A stretch of DNA of 64,000 nt from Kribbella sp. VKM Ac-2569 (GCF_004216905.1 NZ_SGXJ01000008.1:62001-126000), one strand, 5' to 3'; shown: positions 44,692 to 53,714, counted from the stretch's first letter. Translations and numbers: made by a program. The notes: a model not told the origin generated them from the letters alone.

Positions 44692-46200
44692 TCAGCTCGT
44701 CGACAGAGGCTGTGCTGATAGGGCGAGGGCTGTCCAGCTGATCGCCGGTAGCGTAATCGTCAACTGGCCGTCAACGAGCCGTGCGTCGGCCGGCTGTGGG
44801 GTAACGCGGTCCGGGTGGGCGGCGGTGTTCGTCGTCAGCCCGTCCTCGTCGTGCACGATGACCGCCTCGTCGATCGTCGTCACTCCGCTCCGGCTGACGT
44901 CGATCGTGACCTCGATCGGCCCCTCGCTCGATCGGTTGACCGCGAACACCGCGAGCTTGCCGTCGTCGTACGTCGCCACCGCGTCCACGGCGGACACCTC
45001 GCCGTACTTGGCCGTGGTCACGACGGGCGAGTCGGTCTCGACCCGCAGGACCTGGCCGGCCGCGAGCCGGGAGGTGATCGCGAACGGGTGGAACGTCGGC
45101 TGCCGCCAGGCCGCGCCGCCGGGCTCCGTCATGATCGGCGCGATCACGTTCGCGAGCTGCGCGAGGCAGGCGACGCCGACCCGGTCGCTGTGCCGCAGCA
45201 ACGAGATCAGAAGGTTGCCGACCACAACCGCATCGGTGACGTTGTACTCGTCCTCGATCCGTCGTGGCGCCACCTCCCACTGGTCACCCGGTCCGTCGGT
45301 GCGGCGGGAGCGCTCGCCGTACCAGACGTTCCACTCGTCGAAGGAGATGCCGATCTTCTTGCTGCTCTTGAGTTCCGCGCCGACGTGGTCGGCGGTGGCC
45401 ACCACGGACTCGATGAAGTGGTCCATGTCCACCGCGGACGCCAGGAACGAGGCAGTGTCGCCGTCATCGTTGCCGTAGTACGCGTGGCAGGAGATGTACT
45501 CGACGAACTCGTACGTCTCCCGCAGTACGTCCCGCTCCCAGGTCCCGAACAGCGGCATCTTCGACGACGACGAGCCGCACGCGACCAGTTGCAGCTCCCG
45601 ATCGATCATCCGCATCGCCCGCGCGGTCTCCGCCGCGAGCCGTCCGTACTCCGTCGGCGTCTTGTGCCCGACCTGCCACGGACCGTCCATCTCATTGCCG
45701 AGGCACCACAGCTTGATCCCGTACGGCGACGCGCCGTGCTGCTCGCGCAGATCGGACAACGTCGTACCGCCCGGATGGTTCGTGTACTCGAGCAGGTCGA
45801 GCGCCTCCTGGACTCCGCGGGTCCCGAGGTTGATCGCCATCATCGGCTCGACGCCGGCCTTGACGCACCAGCGGCTGAACTCGTCCAGGCCGAACTCGTT
45901 CGTCTCGATGCTGTGCCAGGCGAGGTCGAGGCGCCGGGGCCGTTCCGGGCCGACGCCGTCCTCCCAGCGGTAGCCGGAAACGAAGTTTCCGCCGGGATAG
46001 CGGACCACGGAAACGCCCAGCTCACGGGTCAGTTCGAGGACGTCCTTGCGGAAACCGTCCTCGTCGGCGGTCGCATGGCCGGGTTCGTAGATACCGGTGT
46101 AGACACACCGGCCCATGTGCTCGACGAAGGTTCCGAAGGTTCGGCGGTTCACGGGCGCGATCGTGAACGCGGGGTCGATGGTCAGGTTGGCAGAGGGCAC
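44692..46200 (-). CDS. Alpha-L-arabinofuranosidase, GH51
   Basis: 502-aa glycoside hydrolase of family 51. The (beta/alpha)8 barrel contains RYPGGNFVSGYRWEDGVGP, the acid/base E170 (WCLGNEMDGPWQ) and the nucleophile E289 (ISFDEWNVWY); a C-terminal beta-sandwich follows. There is no signal peptide, so it acts on imported arabino-oligosaccharides in the cytosol. It is the last gene of the sugar ABC operon (22-bp gap after the second permease), controlled by the upstream LacI protein. The start is ATG 46200. Confidence 0.94.
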   Translation of the reverse strand: MPSANLTIDPAFTIAPVNRRTFGTFVEHMGRCVYTGIYEPGHATADEDGFRKDVLELTRELGVSVVRYPGGNFVSGYRWEDGVGPERPRRLDLAWHSIETNEFGLDEFSRWCVKAGVEPMMAINLGTRGVQEALDLLEYTNHPGGTTLSDLREQHGASPYGIKLWCLGNEMDGPWQVGHKTPTEYGRLAAETARAMRMIDRELQLVACGSSSSKMPLFGTWERDVLRETYEFVEYISCHAYYGNDDGDTASFLASAVDMDHFIESVVATADHVGAELKSSKKIGISFDEWNVWYGERSRRTDGPGDQWEVAPRRIEDEYNVTDAVVVGNLLISLLRHSDRVGVACLAQLANVIAPIMTEPGGAAWRQPTFHPFAITSRLAAGQVLRVETDSPVVTTAKYGEVSAVDAVATYDDGKLAVFAVNRSSEGPIEVTIDVSRSGVTTIDEAVIVHDEDGLTTNTAAHPDRVTPQPADARLVDGQLTITLPAISWTALALSAQPLSTS

Positions 46201-46221
46201 CAGGTTGCTCCTGTCGTGTGT

Positions 46222-47088
46222 CTAGCCCTTGATTCCGGCGTCGCCCACACCGCGGACGACATGGCGCTGGAACAAGGCGTAGACGATCAGCAAGGGAAGG
46301 CCGCCCAGCACGGCCGAGGCCATGATCTGGGCGTAGCGCAGGCCGTACGAGCCCTGCACGTTGGCGAGGCCGACCGGGATCGTCATCATTGACGGGTCGG
46401 TGGTCACGATGAAGGGCCAGAGGAAGTTGTTCCAGGCCCCGATGAAGGTGAAGATGCCGACGGCCACCAGGATCGGACGCGACATCGGCACCATCACGCT
46501 CCAGACGATCCGCCAGCGGGACGCGCCGTCGACCCGGGCGGCGTCCTCGTAGTCGCGGGAGATGCCGTCGAAGAACTTCTTCAGGACGAACACCATCACC
46601 GGCGCGACCACCTGCGGCAGCACCATGCCCCAGTACGTGTCGACCAGGCCGAGCCCGGTCATCTCCTGGAACAACGGCACGATCAGCACCTGCGGCGGCA
46701 CCAGGATGCCGGCGATGATCATGCCGAACAGCACTCGCCGGCCCGGGAACTTGGTCCGGGAGAAGCCGTACGCCGCCAGCACCGACACGACCAGCGTCAA
46801 CGATGTCACGAGGACCGACACGATCGTGCTGTTGAAGAACCAGCGGATCAGGTCGCCTTGGTCGATCACGCTCCGGTAGGCGTCGGCGGTCGGAGCCTCC
46901 GGCAACCAGGTGATCGGAGCGCGGGTGGTCTCCGGTTCCGGCTTCAGCGAGGTGTCGAGGGCCCACAACAACGGAACGAGCCAGATGACGGCGAGGATGA
47001 CGGCGCCGACGGCGCTCGCCGCCTTCGGGAAGGTCCATCTCACCGGACGGCTGGACTTGTGGGCTGCAGGCAAGGTGGCGGTTGTCAT
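46222..47088 (-). CDS. Sugar ABC transporter permease (MalG-type)
   Basis: 288-aa inner-membrane permease with six helices. It carries the EAA-type loop EDAARVDGASRWRIVWSVMV and the CUT1 family ending. It pairs with the permease encoded just upstream to import a disaccharide or oligosaccharide, probably an arabinoside given the GH51 gene. The start is ATG 47088, which overlaps the upstream stop by ATGA. No ATPase gene is present in the operon, so a shared MsiK-like ATPase encoded elsewhere is probably used. Confidence 0.93.
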   Translation of the reverse strand: MTTATLPAAHKSSRPVRWTFPKAASAVGAVILAVIWLVPLLWALDTSLKPEPETTRAPITWLPEAPTADAYRSVIDQGDLIRWFFNSTIVSVLVTSLTLVVSVLAAYGFSRTKFPGRRVLFGMIIAGILVPPQVLIVPLFQEMTGLGLVDTYWGMVLPQVVAPVMVFVLKKFFDGISRDYEDAARVDGASRWRIVWSVMVPMSRPILVAVGIFTFIGAWNNFLWPFIVTTDPSMMTIPVGLANVQGSYGLRYAQIMASAVLGGLPLLIVYALFQRHVVRGVGDAGIKG

Positions 47089-48026
47089 TCGGCCTCCCCT
47101 CGGCCGGAGAAGAGTTTGAACTGGGCGAGCGCGACGATCACGATGATCGCGAAGAACAGGTACGAGATCGCGGACGCGTAGCCGATCCGGTAGCTGGTGA
47201 AGCCGGACTCGTAGATGTACTGGATGATCGGCCGGGTCGCGTAGTTCGGGCCGCCGTCGGTCATCAGGTAGATCTGGTCGAAGATCTTCAGCGACGCCAC
47301 CAGCTGCAGTACGACGATCAGACCGGTCGTGCGGCTCAGCAACGGCAGCGTGATCCGGAACAGTTGCTGGCGCCCGTTGGCCCCGTCGATCGCGGCGGCC
47401 TCGTACACCTGGGCCGGAATCCCTTGCAGGGCGGCCAGATAGAGCAGGAAGTTGAACCCGACCGTCCACCAGACGGTCGTGATCACCACGGCGAGCATCG
47501 CCCGGTTCTCGGTGTTCAGCCAGTCGATCTCGGCGTACCCGCCGGCCGTCAGCAGGCCGTTCACCAGGCCGAATCCGGGCTGGTAGATCCACACCCAGAT
47601 CAGCGTCACGACGGTGGCCGGCAGGACGAACGGAGCGAAGTACGAGAACCGCAGGAGCCAGCCGAGCAAGCCTTTGCGGTTGGCGAGCAGCGCCATCACG
47701 AGGGCGATGATCACCAGCGGCGGCGTACTCATCGCGGTGAAGACGAGGGTGTTCTTGAGCGACGACCGCACGGCCGGGTCGCCGAACAGGTCCCGCCAGT
47801 TCTGCAGGCCGAGGAACTCCTGCTTGACGCCGGCGAGGCTGGTGTTGAAGAAGCTGTTCCACAGGCCGGAGACGATCGGCCAGAGCATGAACAGGACGAA
47901 CAGCAGCAGGAACGGCGCCACGAAGAACAGCCCGCCCCAGCGTTCCTTCCAGGGCTGTCCGGTCCCCGCCTTCGCCGCGGTCGACGGCGTACCGGGGGTG
48001 ACGCGCGGTGGTGTCTCTACGGCCAT
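47085..48026 (-). CDS. Sugar ABC transporter permease (MalF-type)
   Basis: 313-aa permease with six helices. The first is preceded by KERWGGLFFVAPFLLLFVLF, and the cytoplasmic EAA loop is YEAAAIDGANGRQQLFRITL. The start is ATG 48026, with GGAGG upstream, 11 bp after the solute-binding protein gene. The stop overlaps the MalG-type gene (ATGA). It forms the heterodimeric membrane channel with that gene. Confidence 0.93.
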   Translation of the reverse strand: MAVETPPRVTPGTPSTAAKAGTGQPWKERWGGLFFVAPFLLLFVLFMLWPIVSGLWNSFFNTSLAGVKQEFLGLQNWRDLFGDPAVRSSLKNTLVFTAMSTPPLVIIALVMALLANRKGLLGWLLRFSYFAPFVLPATVVTLIWVWIYQPGFGLVNGLLTAGGYAEIDWLNTENRAMLAVVITTVWWTVGFNFLLYLAALQGIPAQVYEAAAIDGANGRQQLFRITLPLLSRTTGLIVVLQLVASLKIFDQIYLMTDGGPNYATRPIIQYIYESGFTSYRIGYASAISYLFFAIIVIVALAQFKLFSGRGEAE

Positions 48027-48037
48027 GACCGACCTCC

Positions 48038-49327
48038 TTAGACCGGGGACGGGGTGTCGAGGAGCTTCTGGGTGGCTGTCTTGAACTGCTCGAGCGCAGC
48101 CTTCGGAGTGATCTGTCCGGCCGCGATCCCGCTGAAGGCCGCCGCGGACTCGTTCTCCAGTTGCGCTCCCGAACCGCTGAACCAGGCATCCGGGTCGTAC
48201 AGCACGTTCGGAGCGGTGCTGCGGTACTCCGCCTGCGGCTTGAGTTTCAGGTACTCCGGGCTCTGCGCGACCGGCTGGTACGCCGGGATGTGGCCGCCGG
48301 CCGCCCACTCGACGCTGTGTTTCAGCATCCAGGCGATGTACTCGACCGTCGCCTTCGTGTCGTCGGCGTTCCGATGGGCCTGGTGCGGCAGCACGAAGGT
48401 GTGCGAGTCCCCCTGGAACTTCGGCACGTCGTACACGACCGGGAACGGCGCCATGCTGAACGGCATCTTCGCGGTCTGGTACGTCGTGACCTCCCACTCG
48501 CCGTTGAAGCTCATCCCCGCGTCACCGTTGCTGAACATGGCGACCAGGGCCGGGTAGTTCGCCGACCGGGGCGTGAGTCCTTCACTGGCGAGCTTCGCGA
48601 TCAGGTCCAGGGCTTCGAGCGCCTTGGCGTCGTCGAGCACCAGCTGGGTGCTGTCCTCGTTGAAGAACTCACCCTCGAGCTGGCCGTAGAGCGTGTACCA
48701 CAGCCGCCACGGGCTGGTGGTGTCGACCGAGACGGCGTACTTGCCGGTGACGTCCTTGACCGCTCGGAGCATGTCGAGGAACGCGTTCACGCCTTTGACC
48801 GGCTTGATCTTTCCGTCCGGGTCGAGCAGTCCGGCCTTCTTGCAGATCTCGGTGTTGTAGTAGAGAACGAACGGGTGCTGGTCGAGCGGAACGGCGTACA
48901 GCTTGCCGTCGATGACGCAGCGGTCCCAGATGGCCGGCAGGAAGTCGGACTGCTGCACCCCGGCCGCGTTCAGCAGCTCCACCGGGATCGGGTCGAGCAT
49001 CGTCGTCGGGCTGAAACCCTTCAGCCGGGACAGGTGCAGGGTCGCCACCTCGGGCGCCCGGCCACCGGCCGCGGACATCGCGAGCTTGGTGTAGAACGGC
49101 GGGCCCCAGGCCAGGGTGTGCGCCTCGAACGCGACGTCCGGGTGCTCGGCGACGTACTGCTGGTGGATCTGCAGGAGGCGGGCGCCGTCGCCGCCGCCGA
49201 ACAGGTTCCACTCGCGGACCTTGGGCTTGGATCGGAGGGTGCTGCAGCCGGTGAGGGCGAGGGAGCCGAGCAGGCCACCAAGTACTGCTCGACGCCCCGG
49301 GCGAAAGGGGGCGTGGTCAGGGGGCAT
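48038..49327 (-). CDS. Sugar ABC transporter solute-binding lipoprotein
   Basis: 429-aa extracellular sugar-binding protein of the CUT1 type. The signal has twin Arg (PGRRAVLGGLLGSL) and a lipobox LTGC with Cys28, suggesting Tat export and lipid anchoring. The mature part has the MalE-like pattern (NGDAGMSFNGEWEVTTYQ, ATLHLSRLKGFSP). The start is ATG 49327, with GGAGG 4 nt upstream. It is the first gene of the arabinoside operon, with a tandem 12-bp repeat 31 bp upstream that is a likely LacI operator. Confidence 0.93.
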   Translation of the reverse strand: MPPDHAPFRPGRRAVLGGLLGSLALTGCSTLRSKPKVREWNLFGGGDGARLLQIHQQYVAEHPDVAFEAHTLAWGPPFYTKLAMSAAGGRAPEVATLHLSRLKGFSPTTMLDPIPVELLNAAGVQQSDFLPAIWDRCVIDGKLYAVPLDQHPFVLYYNTEICKKAGLLDPDGKIKPVKGVNAFLDMLRAVKDVTGKYAVSVDTTSPWRLWYTLYGQLEGEFFNEDSTQLVLDDAKALEALDLIAKLASEGLTPRSANYPALVAMFSNGDAGMSFNGEWEVTTYQTAKMPFSMAPFPVVYDVPKFQGDSHTFVLPHQAHRNADDTKATVEYIAWMLKHSVEWAAGGHIPAYQPVAQSPEYLKLKPQAEYRSTAPNVLYDPDAWFSGSGAQLENESAAAFSGIAAGQITPKAALEQFKTATQKLLDTPSPV

Positions 49328-49357
49328 CTGTCCTCCAGGCGGAGTGGAGTACGGATT

Positions 49358-49382
49358 TACATCGGTGTACTACATCGGTGTA
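49358..49382 (-). promoter_or_regulatory. Tandem 12-bp near-palindromes, likely LacI operator/promoter
   Basis: TACATCGGTGTA occurs twice (49358-49369 and 49371-49382), 13 bp apart. Each copy is a near dyad (TACA-N4-TGTA). They lie 31-55 bp before the sugar-binding protein start and 46 bp after the LacI gene, where an autoregulated operator is expected. Confidence 0.65.
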
Positions 49383-49428
49383 GAAGATCGCACGGGCTGT
49401 CCGGGGACGTCAAGACCTCAGGGCTGCG

Positions 49429-50439
49429 TCAGTTCACGCCAAGTGTCGACTCGCGCGCGTGCAGTTCGTAGCGGGCGGCGATCTCCTCGTGGTCGGAGTC
49501 GTCGCCGGCCATCCGGCGGACCAGTAGATCGACGGCCCGCTTCGCGATCTCCGCGCGGCCCGGGTCGACAGTGGTCAGGCTCGGCGTGCTGTAGCTGGCC
49601 TCGTCGATGTTGTCGAAACCCGCCACCGCGACATCGTCCGGCACCCGGATGCCGTGCTGGGCGAGGACCCGCAGCGCGCCCAGCGCGAGGGTGTCGTTCA
49701 GCCCCAGGAGTGCGTCGAACTCGAGGCCTGACGCGAGCAGTCGCTCGGTCGCCTCGGCTCCGGTCGAGCGGTGCCAGCGGCCGGCCGGAAACGCCAGCTC
49801 CTCCGGTACCGGTAGGCCGTGCGCGGTGAGAGTGTCGGCGTACGCGCCGTACCGAATGGCTGCGGTGCCGACCTTTTCGCCGGGGTGGACGCCGAGGACC
49901 GCGATCCGCCGCCGCCCGAGGGCCAGCAAGTGCTCGACCGCGGCCTTGGTGCCGGGCACGTTGTCGATCATCACGTGGTCGACCGGGCTGTGGAAGATGC
50001 GCTCGCCGAGCAGGACCATCGGCGTGTTCACCTTCAGGTGGTCGATGTCCTCCTGGCCGAGGCCGAGCGGGCTGTAGAGCAGGCCGTCCACGAGGTGACC
50101 GCGGGGCCGGGCGAGGACGGTCAGTTCGCGGTCGCGGTCTGCGCCGGTCTGCTCGATCATCACGGTCAGACCGTGCTCGTCGGCGGCCATGATGACCTGG
50201 TCGGCGAGCTCACCGAAGTACGGCAGGCTGAGCTCCGGGACGGCCAGCCCGATGACGCCGGTCCGGCCCGACTTGAGGTGCCGGGCGGAGAGGTTCATCC
50301 GGTAGCCGAGGGCATCGATCGCGGCGAGCACCTTGGTCCGGGTCTCCTCGCGGATGTACGGATACCCGTTCATCACGTTCGAGACCGTCTTCGGGGACAC
50401 GCCGGCCCTGCGCGCGACGTCGCGCATCGTCACAGCCAT
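49429..50439 (-). CDS. LacI-family transcription regulator
   Basis: 336-aa repressor. The N-terminal helix-turn-helix (VTMRDVARRAGVSPKTVSNV, then hinge AIDALGYRMNLSARHLKSGR) is followed by a periplasmic-binding-protein-like sugar-sensing domain (TGVIGLAVPELSLPYFGELA, AVAGFDNIDEASYSTPSLTT). It sits directly upstream of, and in line with, the arabinoside transport operon, so it very probably controls it. The upstream DNA at about 50460-50485 is AT-rich (TTGACGGTTATTATTTGACA on the minus strand) and holds the probable promoter. Confidence 0.94.
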   Translation of the reverse strand: MAVTMRDVARRAGVSPKTVSNVMNGYPYIREETRTKVLAAIDALGYRMNLSARHLKSGRTGVIGLAVPELSLPYFGELADQVIMAADEHGLTVMIEQTGADRDRELTVLARPRGHLVDGLLYSPLGLGQEDIDHLKVNTPMVLLGERIFHSPVDHVMIDNVPGTKAAVEHLLALGRRRIAVLGVHPGEKVGTAAIRYGAYADTLTAHGLPVPEELAFPAGRWHRSTGAEATERLLASGLEFDALLGLNDTLALGALRVLAQHGIRVPDDVAVAGFDNIDEASYSTPSLTTVDPGRAEIAKRAVDLLVRRMAGDDSDHEEIAARYELHARESTLGVN

Positions 50440-50575
50440 GGCCTCAGCGTAAGGGCTGTCAAATAATAACCGTCAACTGTAACGCGCTGGGCGAAAACCT
50501 TCACCTTCCGTTCCGCCCCTCGGAGGTTGCGATGGTTCGCCCGTCACCTGGACGTCCCTCCAAGGAGGCAAGTAG

Positions 50576-51613
50576 CTAGCGGTCGGAGAGGGCGCGGCGG
50601 CGCTGGGTGACGTCGACGAGGGACTGGGGTTGCCAGGCGGCGTCGGCGCGGTACACGTCGGTGCCGGGTGGGACGATCTCGTCGATCCGGTCGAGGGTCT
50701 TGTCGTCGAGCGTCAGGTCCGCTGCGGTGATCAGGCCCTCGAGTTGCTCCATCGTGCGCGGCCCGGAGATCACGGACGTGACCGCGGGATGCGTGGTGAC
50801 GAAGGCCATCGCCAGCTCGGGCAGCGTCGTACCGATGCCGTCGGCAACTTCGACCAGTTGCTCGACGGCGTCGTACTTCGCCGCGTTCGCAGGCAACGCC
50901 GGGTCGAAGCGGTCAGGCGCGAGCGCGGCCCTGGCGGACAGGTCGAGCGGCTGGTTCTTGCGGACCTTGCCGGACAGGAACCCGAAGGCGAGCGGGCTGT
51001 ACGTCAGCACGCCCATCCCCAGCCGCCGGCAGGTCGGGAGCACGGAGCGTTCGATGCCGCGGGCCATCATCGAGTACGGCGGCTGGTTCGTCCGGAAGCG
51101 CCCGTACCCGCGCCGGTCCGCGACGTGGTACGCCTCGACGATGTCCTCCGCCGGGAACGCCGAGCATCCGAACGCGCGGATCTTGCCCGCACTGACCAGG
51201 TCACTCAGCACCCACAGCGTCTCCTCGATGTCGGTGGTGTGGTCCGGCCGATGGATCTGATAGAGGTCGATCCAGTCCGTGCCGAGCCGGCGCAGGCTGT
51301 CCTCGACCGCGCGGGTGATCCAGCGCCGCGAGTTCCCGCTCCGGTTCCGGCCCTCGGTGAACGGGAAATGCACCTTGGTCGCCAGTACGACGTCGTCGCG
51401 GCGATCCTTCAGCGCTTTGCCGACGATCGTCTCCGACTCGCCCGCGGAGTACATGTCCGCGGTGTCGACGAAGTTGATCCCCTGGTCCAGGGCGGCGTGG
51501 ATGATCCGGACGCACTCGTCGTGATCCGGATTCCCGACCGCCCCGAACATCATCGCCCCGAGACAGTGCGTACTGACCTCGATCCCGGTCCCACCCAACA
51601 TCCGATACCGCAT
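50576..51613 (-). CDS. Aldo/keto reductase
   Basis: 345-aa NADPH-dependent reductase of the AKR fold. The catalytic residues are Asp and Tyr in FVDTADMYSAGESE, Lys in LATKVHF and His in YQIHRPD; the C-terminal cofactor segment is SVISGPRTMEQLEGLI. The start is ATG 51613, with GGGAG 9 nt upstream; a TTG at 51622 is less likely. The promoter has a MerR-type 19-bp spacer with a dyad, and a MerR gene lies 1.2 kb away, so it is probably induced by an electrophile or oxidant. Its substrate is unknown. Confidence 0.93.
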   Translation of the reverse strand: MRYRMLGGTGIEVSTHCLGAMMFGAVGNPDHDECVRIIHAALDQGINFVDTADMYSAGESETIVGKALKDRRDDVVLATKVHFPFTEGRNRSGNSRRWITRAVEDSLRRLGTDWIDLYQIHRPDHTTDIEETLWVLSDLVSAGKIRAFGCSAFPAEDIVEAYHVADRRGYGRFRTNQPPYSMMARGIERSVLPTCRRLGMGVLTYSPLAFGFLSGKVRKNQPLDLSARAALAPDRFDPALPANAAKYDAVEQLVEVADGIGTTLPELAMAFVTTHPAVTSVISGPRTMEQLEGLITAADLTLDDKTLDRIDEIVPPGTDVYRADAAWQPQSLVDVTQRRRALSDR

Positions 51614-51649
51614 CCCACTCAACTCCCGCCATCGATCGCCAACCCCCGC

Positions 51650-51680
51650 ACGCTAGGTCCTAGAGCGCTCTCTAGGTCAA
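51650..51680 (-). promoter_or_regulatory. MerR-type promoter with 19-bp spacer and internal dyad
   Basis: On the minus strand, -35 TTGACC (51680-51675) and -10 TAGCGT (51655-51650) are 19 bp apart. The spacer region holds the dyad CCTAGAG-N4-CTCTAGG (51659-51676). An overlong 19-bp spacer with a centred dyad is the hallmark of MerR-activated promoters. It lies 37-67 bp before the aldo/keto reductase start. Confidence 0.7.
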
Positions 51681-51740
51681 CTTTGAGAAGCCACCGACCG
51701 TTTCCGGGGCGGGAATCTGGTTGGTGGCTTCTCAAAGTTG
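51678..51740. repeat. 18-bp perfect inverted repeat between divergent genes
   Basis: CAACTTTGAGAAGCCACC (51678-51695) and its exact complement (51723-51740) enclose 27 bp. The left arm overlaps the -35 box of the aldo/keto reductase promoter, and the right arm ends 18 bp before the aminotransferase GTG. It may be an operator pair or a leader hairpin. Confidence 0.7.
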
Positions 51741-51758
51741 GGTCCGTAGGGTGGGGGA

Positions 51759-52799
51759 GTGGAGATTGCGGAGCTTTGGGATGCGGAGCCGGGGTGGTTG
51801 AACACTGCGTCGTACGGGCTGCCGCCGCGGCCGGCGTGGGAGGCGTTGCAGGGTGCGCTTGCTGATTGGCGGGTCGGCGCGACCAGTTGGGAGCCGTGGG
51901 ACGCGTCGACGACGCGGACCCGGGAGTCGTTCGCGCGGCTGGTCGGGGCGGAGGCGGCGGACGTGTTCGTCGGCAGCACGGTGTCTGCGGCGCTGGCGCC
52001 GATCGCGGCCGCGTTGCCGGACGGTGCGAAGGTCCTGACCGACGACGTCGAGTTCACGTCGAACGTGTTCCCGTGGCAGGTGCACGCGGACCGTGGCGTC
52101 GAGGTGATCGCCGTACCGGGTGACGAGGTGGTCGCCGCGATCACGCCGGGGATCGACCTTGTCGCGGTGAGTGCGGTGCAGTCGTCGACCGGTGTCGTCC
52201 TGGACCTGCCTGCGGTAGTTGCCGCCAGCAAGCAGATCGATGCGCTCGTGGTGATCGACGCGACCCAGGCGGTCGGCTGGCATCCGATCACGGTCGACGG
52301 TGTCGACGCGCTGATCGCCCACAGCTACAAGTGGTTGATGTCACCGCGCGGCGCGACGCTCGGGTACCTGTCGCCGCGGTTGCAGGAGCGCTGCCGGCCG
52401 TCGGCCGCGGGCTGGTACGCCGCACGCGACGTCCACGGGTCGTACTACGGGCCGGTGATGGAGCTCGATCCGGCCGCGCGGAGGTTCGACCAGTCGCCGG
52501 CGTGGTTCAGCTTCGTCGGCGCGGCGCCGGCGCTCGAGCTGATCGAGGAGATCGGCGTCGAGACGATCAACCGGCACAACCTCGCGCTCGCGAACGAGTT
52601 CCGCGCCGGGCTCGGGCTCGCGCCGTCGAACAGTGCGATCGTCAGTACGAGCCTGCCCGGGGCGCAGGAGGCGTTCGCGTCGGCCGGGATCCGCGCCGCC
52701 GTACGGGACGGGAAGCTGCGCGCGTCGTTCCACATCTACTCGACGCGCGACGACGTACAGCAGGCTCTGTCTGCGCTGAAGCCTTTGATCCGGGGTTAG
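51759..52799 (+). CDS. Class V aminotransferase (PLP-dependent)
   Basis: 346-aa PLP enzyme of the class V (SufS/kynureninase/isopenicillin-N-epimerase-like) fold. The N-terminal WLNTASYGLPPRPAWEAL, cofactor Asp in LVVIDATQAVGW and Schiff-base Lys K191 (AHSYKWLMSPRG) are present. The reaction is unknown; a desulfurase or an epimerase is possible. The start is GTG 51759 (VEIAELW), with GGGGG just upstream. It is separated by 9 bp from the MerR gene, so the two share a transcript. Confidence 0.88.
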   Translation: MEIAELWDAEPGWLNTASYGLPPRPAWEALQGALADWRVGATSWEPWDASTTRTRESFARLVGAEAADVFVGSTVSAALAPIAAALPDGAKVLTDDVEFTSNVFPWQVHADRGVEVIAVPGDEVVAAITPGIDLVAVSAVQSSTGVVLDLPAVVAASKQIDALVVIDATQAVGWHPITVDGVDALIAHSYKWLMSPRGATLGYLSPRLQERCRPSAAGWYAARDVHGSYYGPVMELDPAARRFDQSPAWFSFVGAAPALELIEEIGVETINRHNLALANEFRAGLGLAPSNSAIVSTSLPGAQEAFASAGIRAAVRDGKLRASFHIYSTRDDVQQALSALKPLIRG

Positions 52800-52808
52800 G
52801 GTGCGGGC

Positions 52809-53234
52809 ATGGGTGGACTGAGCATCGGGCAGGTCGCGGAGCGGACCGGGTTGAGCGTGCACGCGCTGCGGTTTTACGAGCGTGAGGGACTGCTCGCGGA
52901 CGCCGTACGGCGGGAGTCGAACGGGCGGCGCGTCTACACCGAGGACGACGTCGACTGGCTGAACATGTGCATCAAGTTCCGCTCGTCCGGGATGCCGCTG
53001 GACACCATCCGTAAGTACACGGAGCTGGTCCGGCAGGGGGCCGGCAACGAGGCAGACCGGCTGGCCCTGCTCAAGAGCCACCAGGACTACGTGCGCGCGC
53101 AGATCGAGGAACTCAACGAGTGCCTCAACGTGATCACCTGGAAGGTCGACTTCTACCAGGAGCACGTGGACGCCGGCACCGCCGACTGCCTGTGGGCGAC
53201 CCCGTCCACACAGACCGCCAGCGAGGCATCCTGA
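52809..53234 (+). CDS. MerR-family transcription regulator
   Basis: 141-aa regulator. The N-terminal winged HTH (SIGQVAERTGLSVHALRFYE, then REGLL, RVYTEDDVDWL) is followed by a long dimerisation helix (DRLALLKSHQDYVRAQIEEL) and a C-terminus with a single Cys (TADCLW). MerR proteins next to aldo/keto reductases usually sense aldehydes or redox stress. It probably acts on the dyad at 51659-51676. The stop is immediately followed by the convergent SRPBCC stop (53234/53235), with no gap. Confidence 0.92.
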   Translation: MGGLSIGQVAERTGLSVHALRFYEREGLLADAVRRESNGRRVYTEDDVDWLNMCIKFRSSGMPLDTIRKYTELVRQGAGNEADRLALLKSHQDYVRAQIEELNECLNVITWKVDFYQEHVDAGTADCLWATPSTQTASEAS

Positions 53235-53714
53235 TCACTTGAGCGCCGACTCCATGGCGCTGAGCGTGGATCGCATGTTCGCCGCCAGTTGATCGAGCCG
53301 GCTCTGGATCGACTCCGCTGCCCGGTCCGGATCCCGTACGACGCCAATCCGCATTCCGCTCTCGCCCGGGCCATGGGTGAACGACTGACGGACGAGCGTC
53401 TCGGTGCCGCGATCCTCCAGCTCGTACTCCCAGTGCGCGAGAGGGACCTCCTCGTCGCCGTACACGTCCCAGCCGAAGCGCTTCGCCTCCTCGAGGGCGG
53501 TAACCGTGCAGGTCACGTACGTCTCCAGGCCGTCCGGGAAGCGGTTCCGCGCCTCGAAGCGGGCGCCCTCCTCGAGCCAGGCGCCGTGGATGCATTCCGG
53601 GCTCCACTCGCCGTACCGCTCGATCGCGGTGATGCCGGACCAGACCTCGTGGATCGGCAGCTTGATCAGTACCTCGACGCCGGTGGTCGCGCCGGTCACT
53701 CCGTAGTCGTTCAT
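53235..53714 (-). CDS. SRPBCC (START-like) protein at the end of the formate dehydrogenase operon
   Basis: 159-aa protein of the SRPBCC/polyketide-cyclase-like ligand-binding fold: TGVEVLIKLPIHEVWSGITA with the first helix, RYGEWSPECIHGAWLEEGAR, LAHWEYELEDRGTETLVRQS and a long C-terminal helix (AESIQSRLDQLAANMRSTLS). The start is ATG 53714, overlapping the fdhD stop (ATGA). It is thus the seventh gene of the formate dehydrogenase operon, where such a protein is not an expected component. Ligand and role unknown. Confidence 0.87.
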   Translation of the reverse strand: MNDYGVTGATTGVEVLIKLPIHEVWSGITAIERYGEWSPECIHGAWLEEGARFEARNRFPDGLETYVTCTVTALEEAKRFGWDVYGDEEVPLAHWEYELEDRGTETLVRQSFTHGPGESGMRIGVVRDPDRAAESIQSRLDQLAANMRSTLSAMESALK

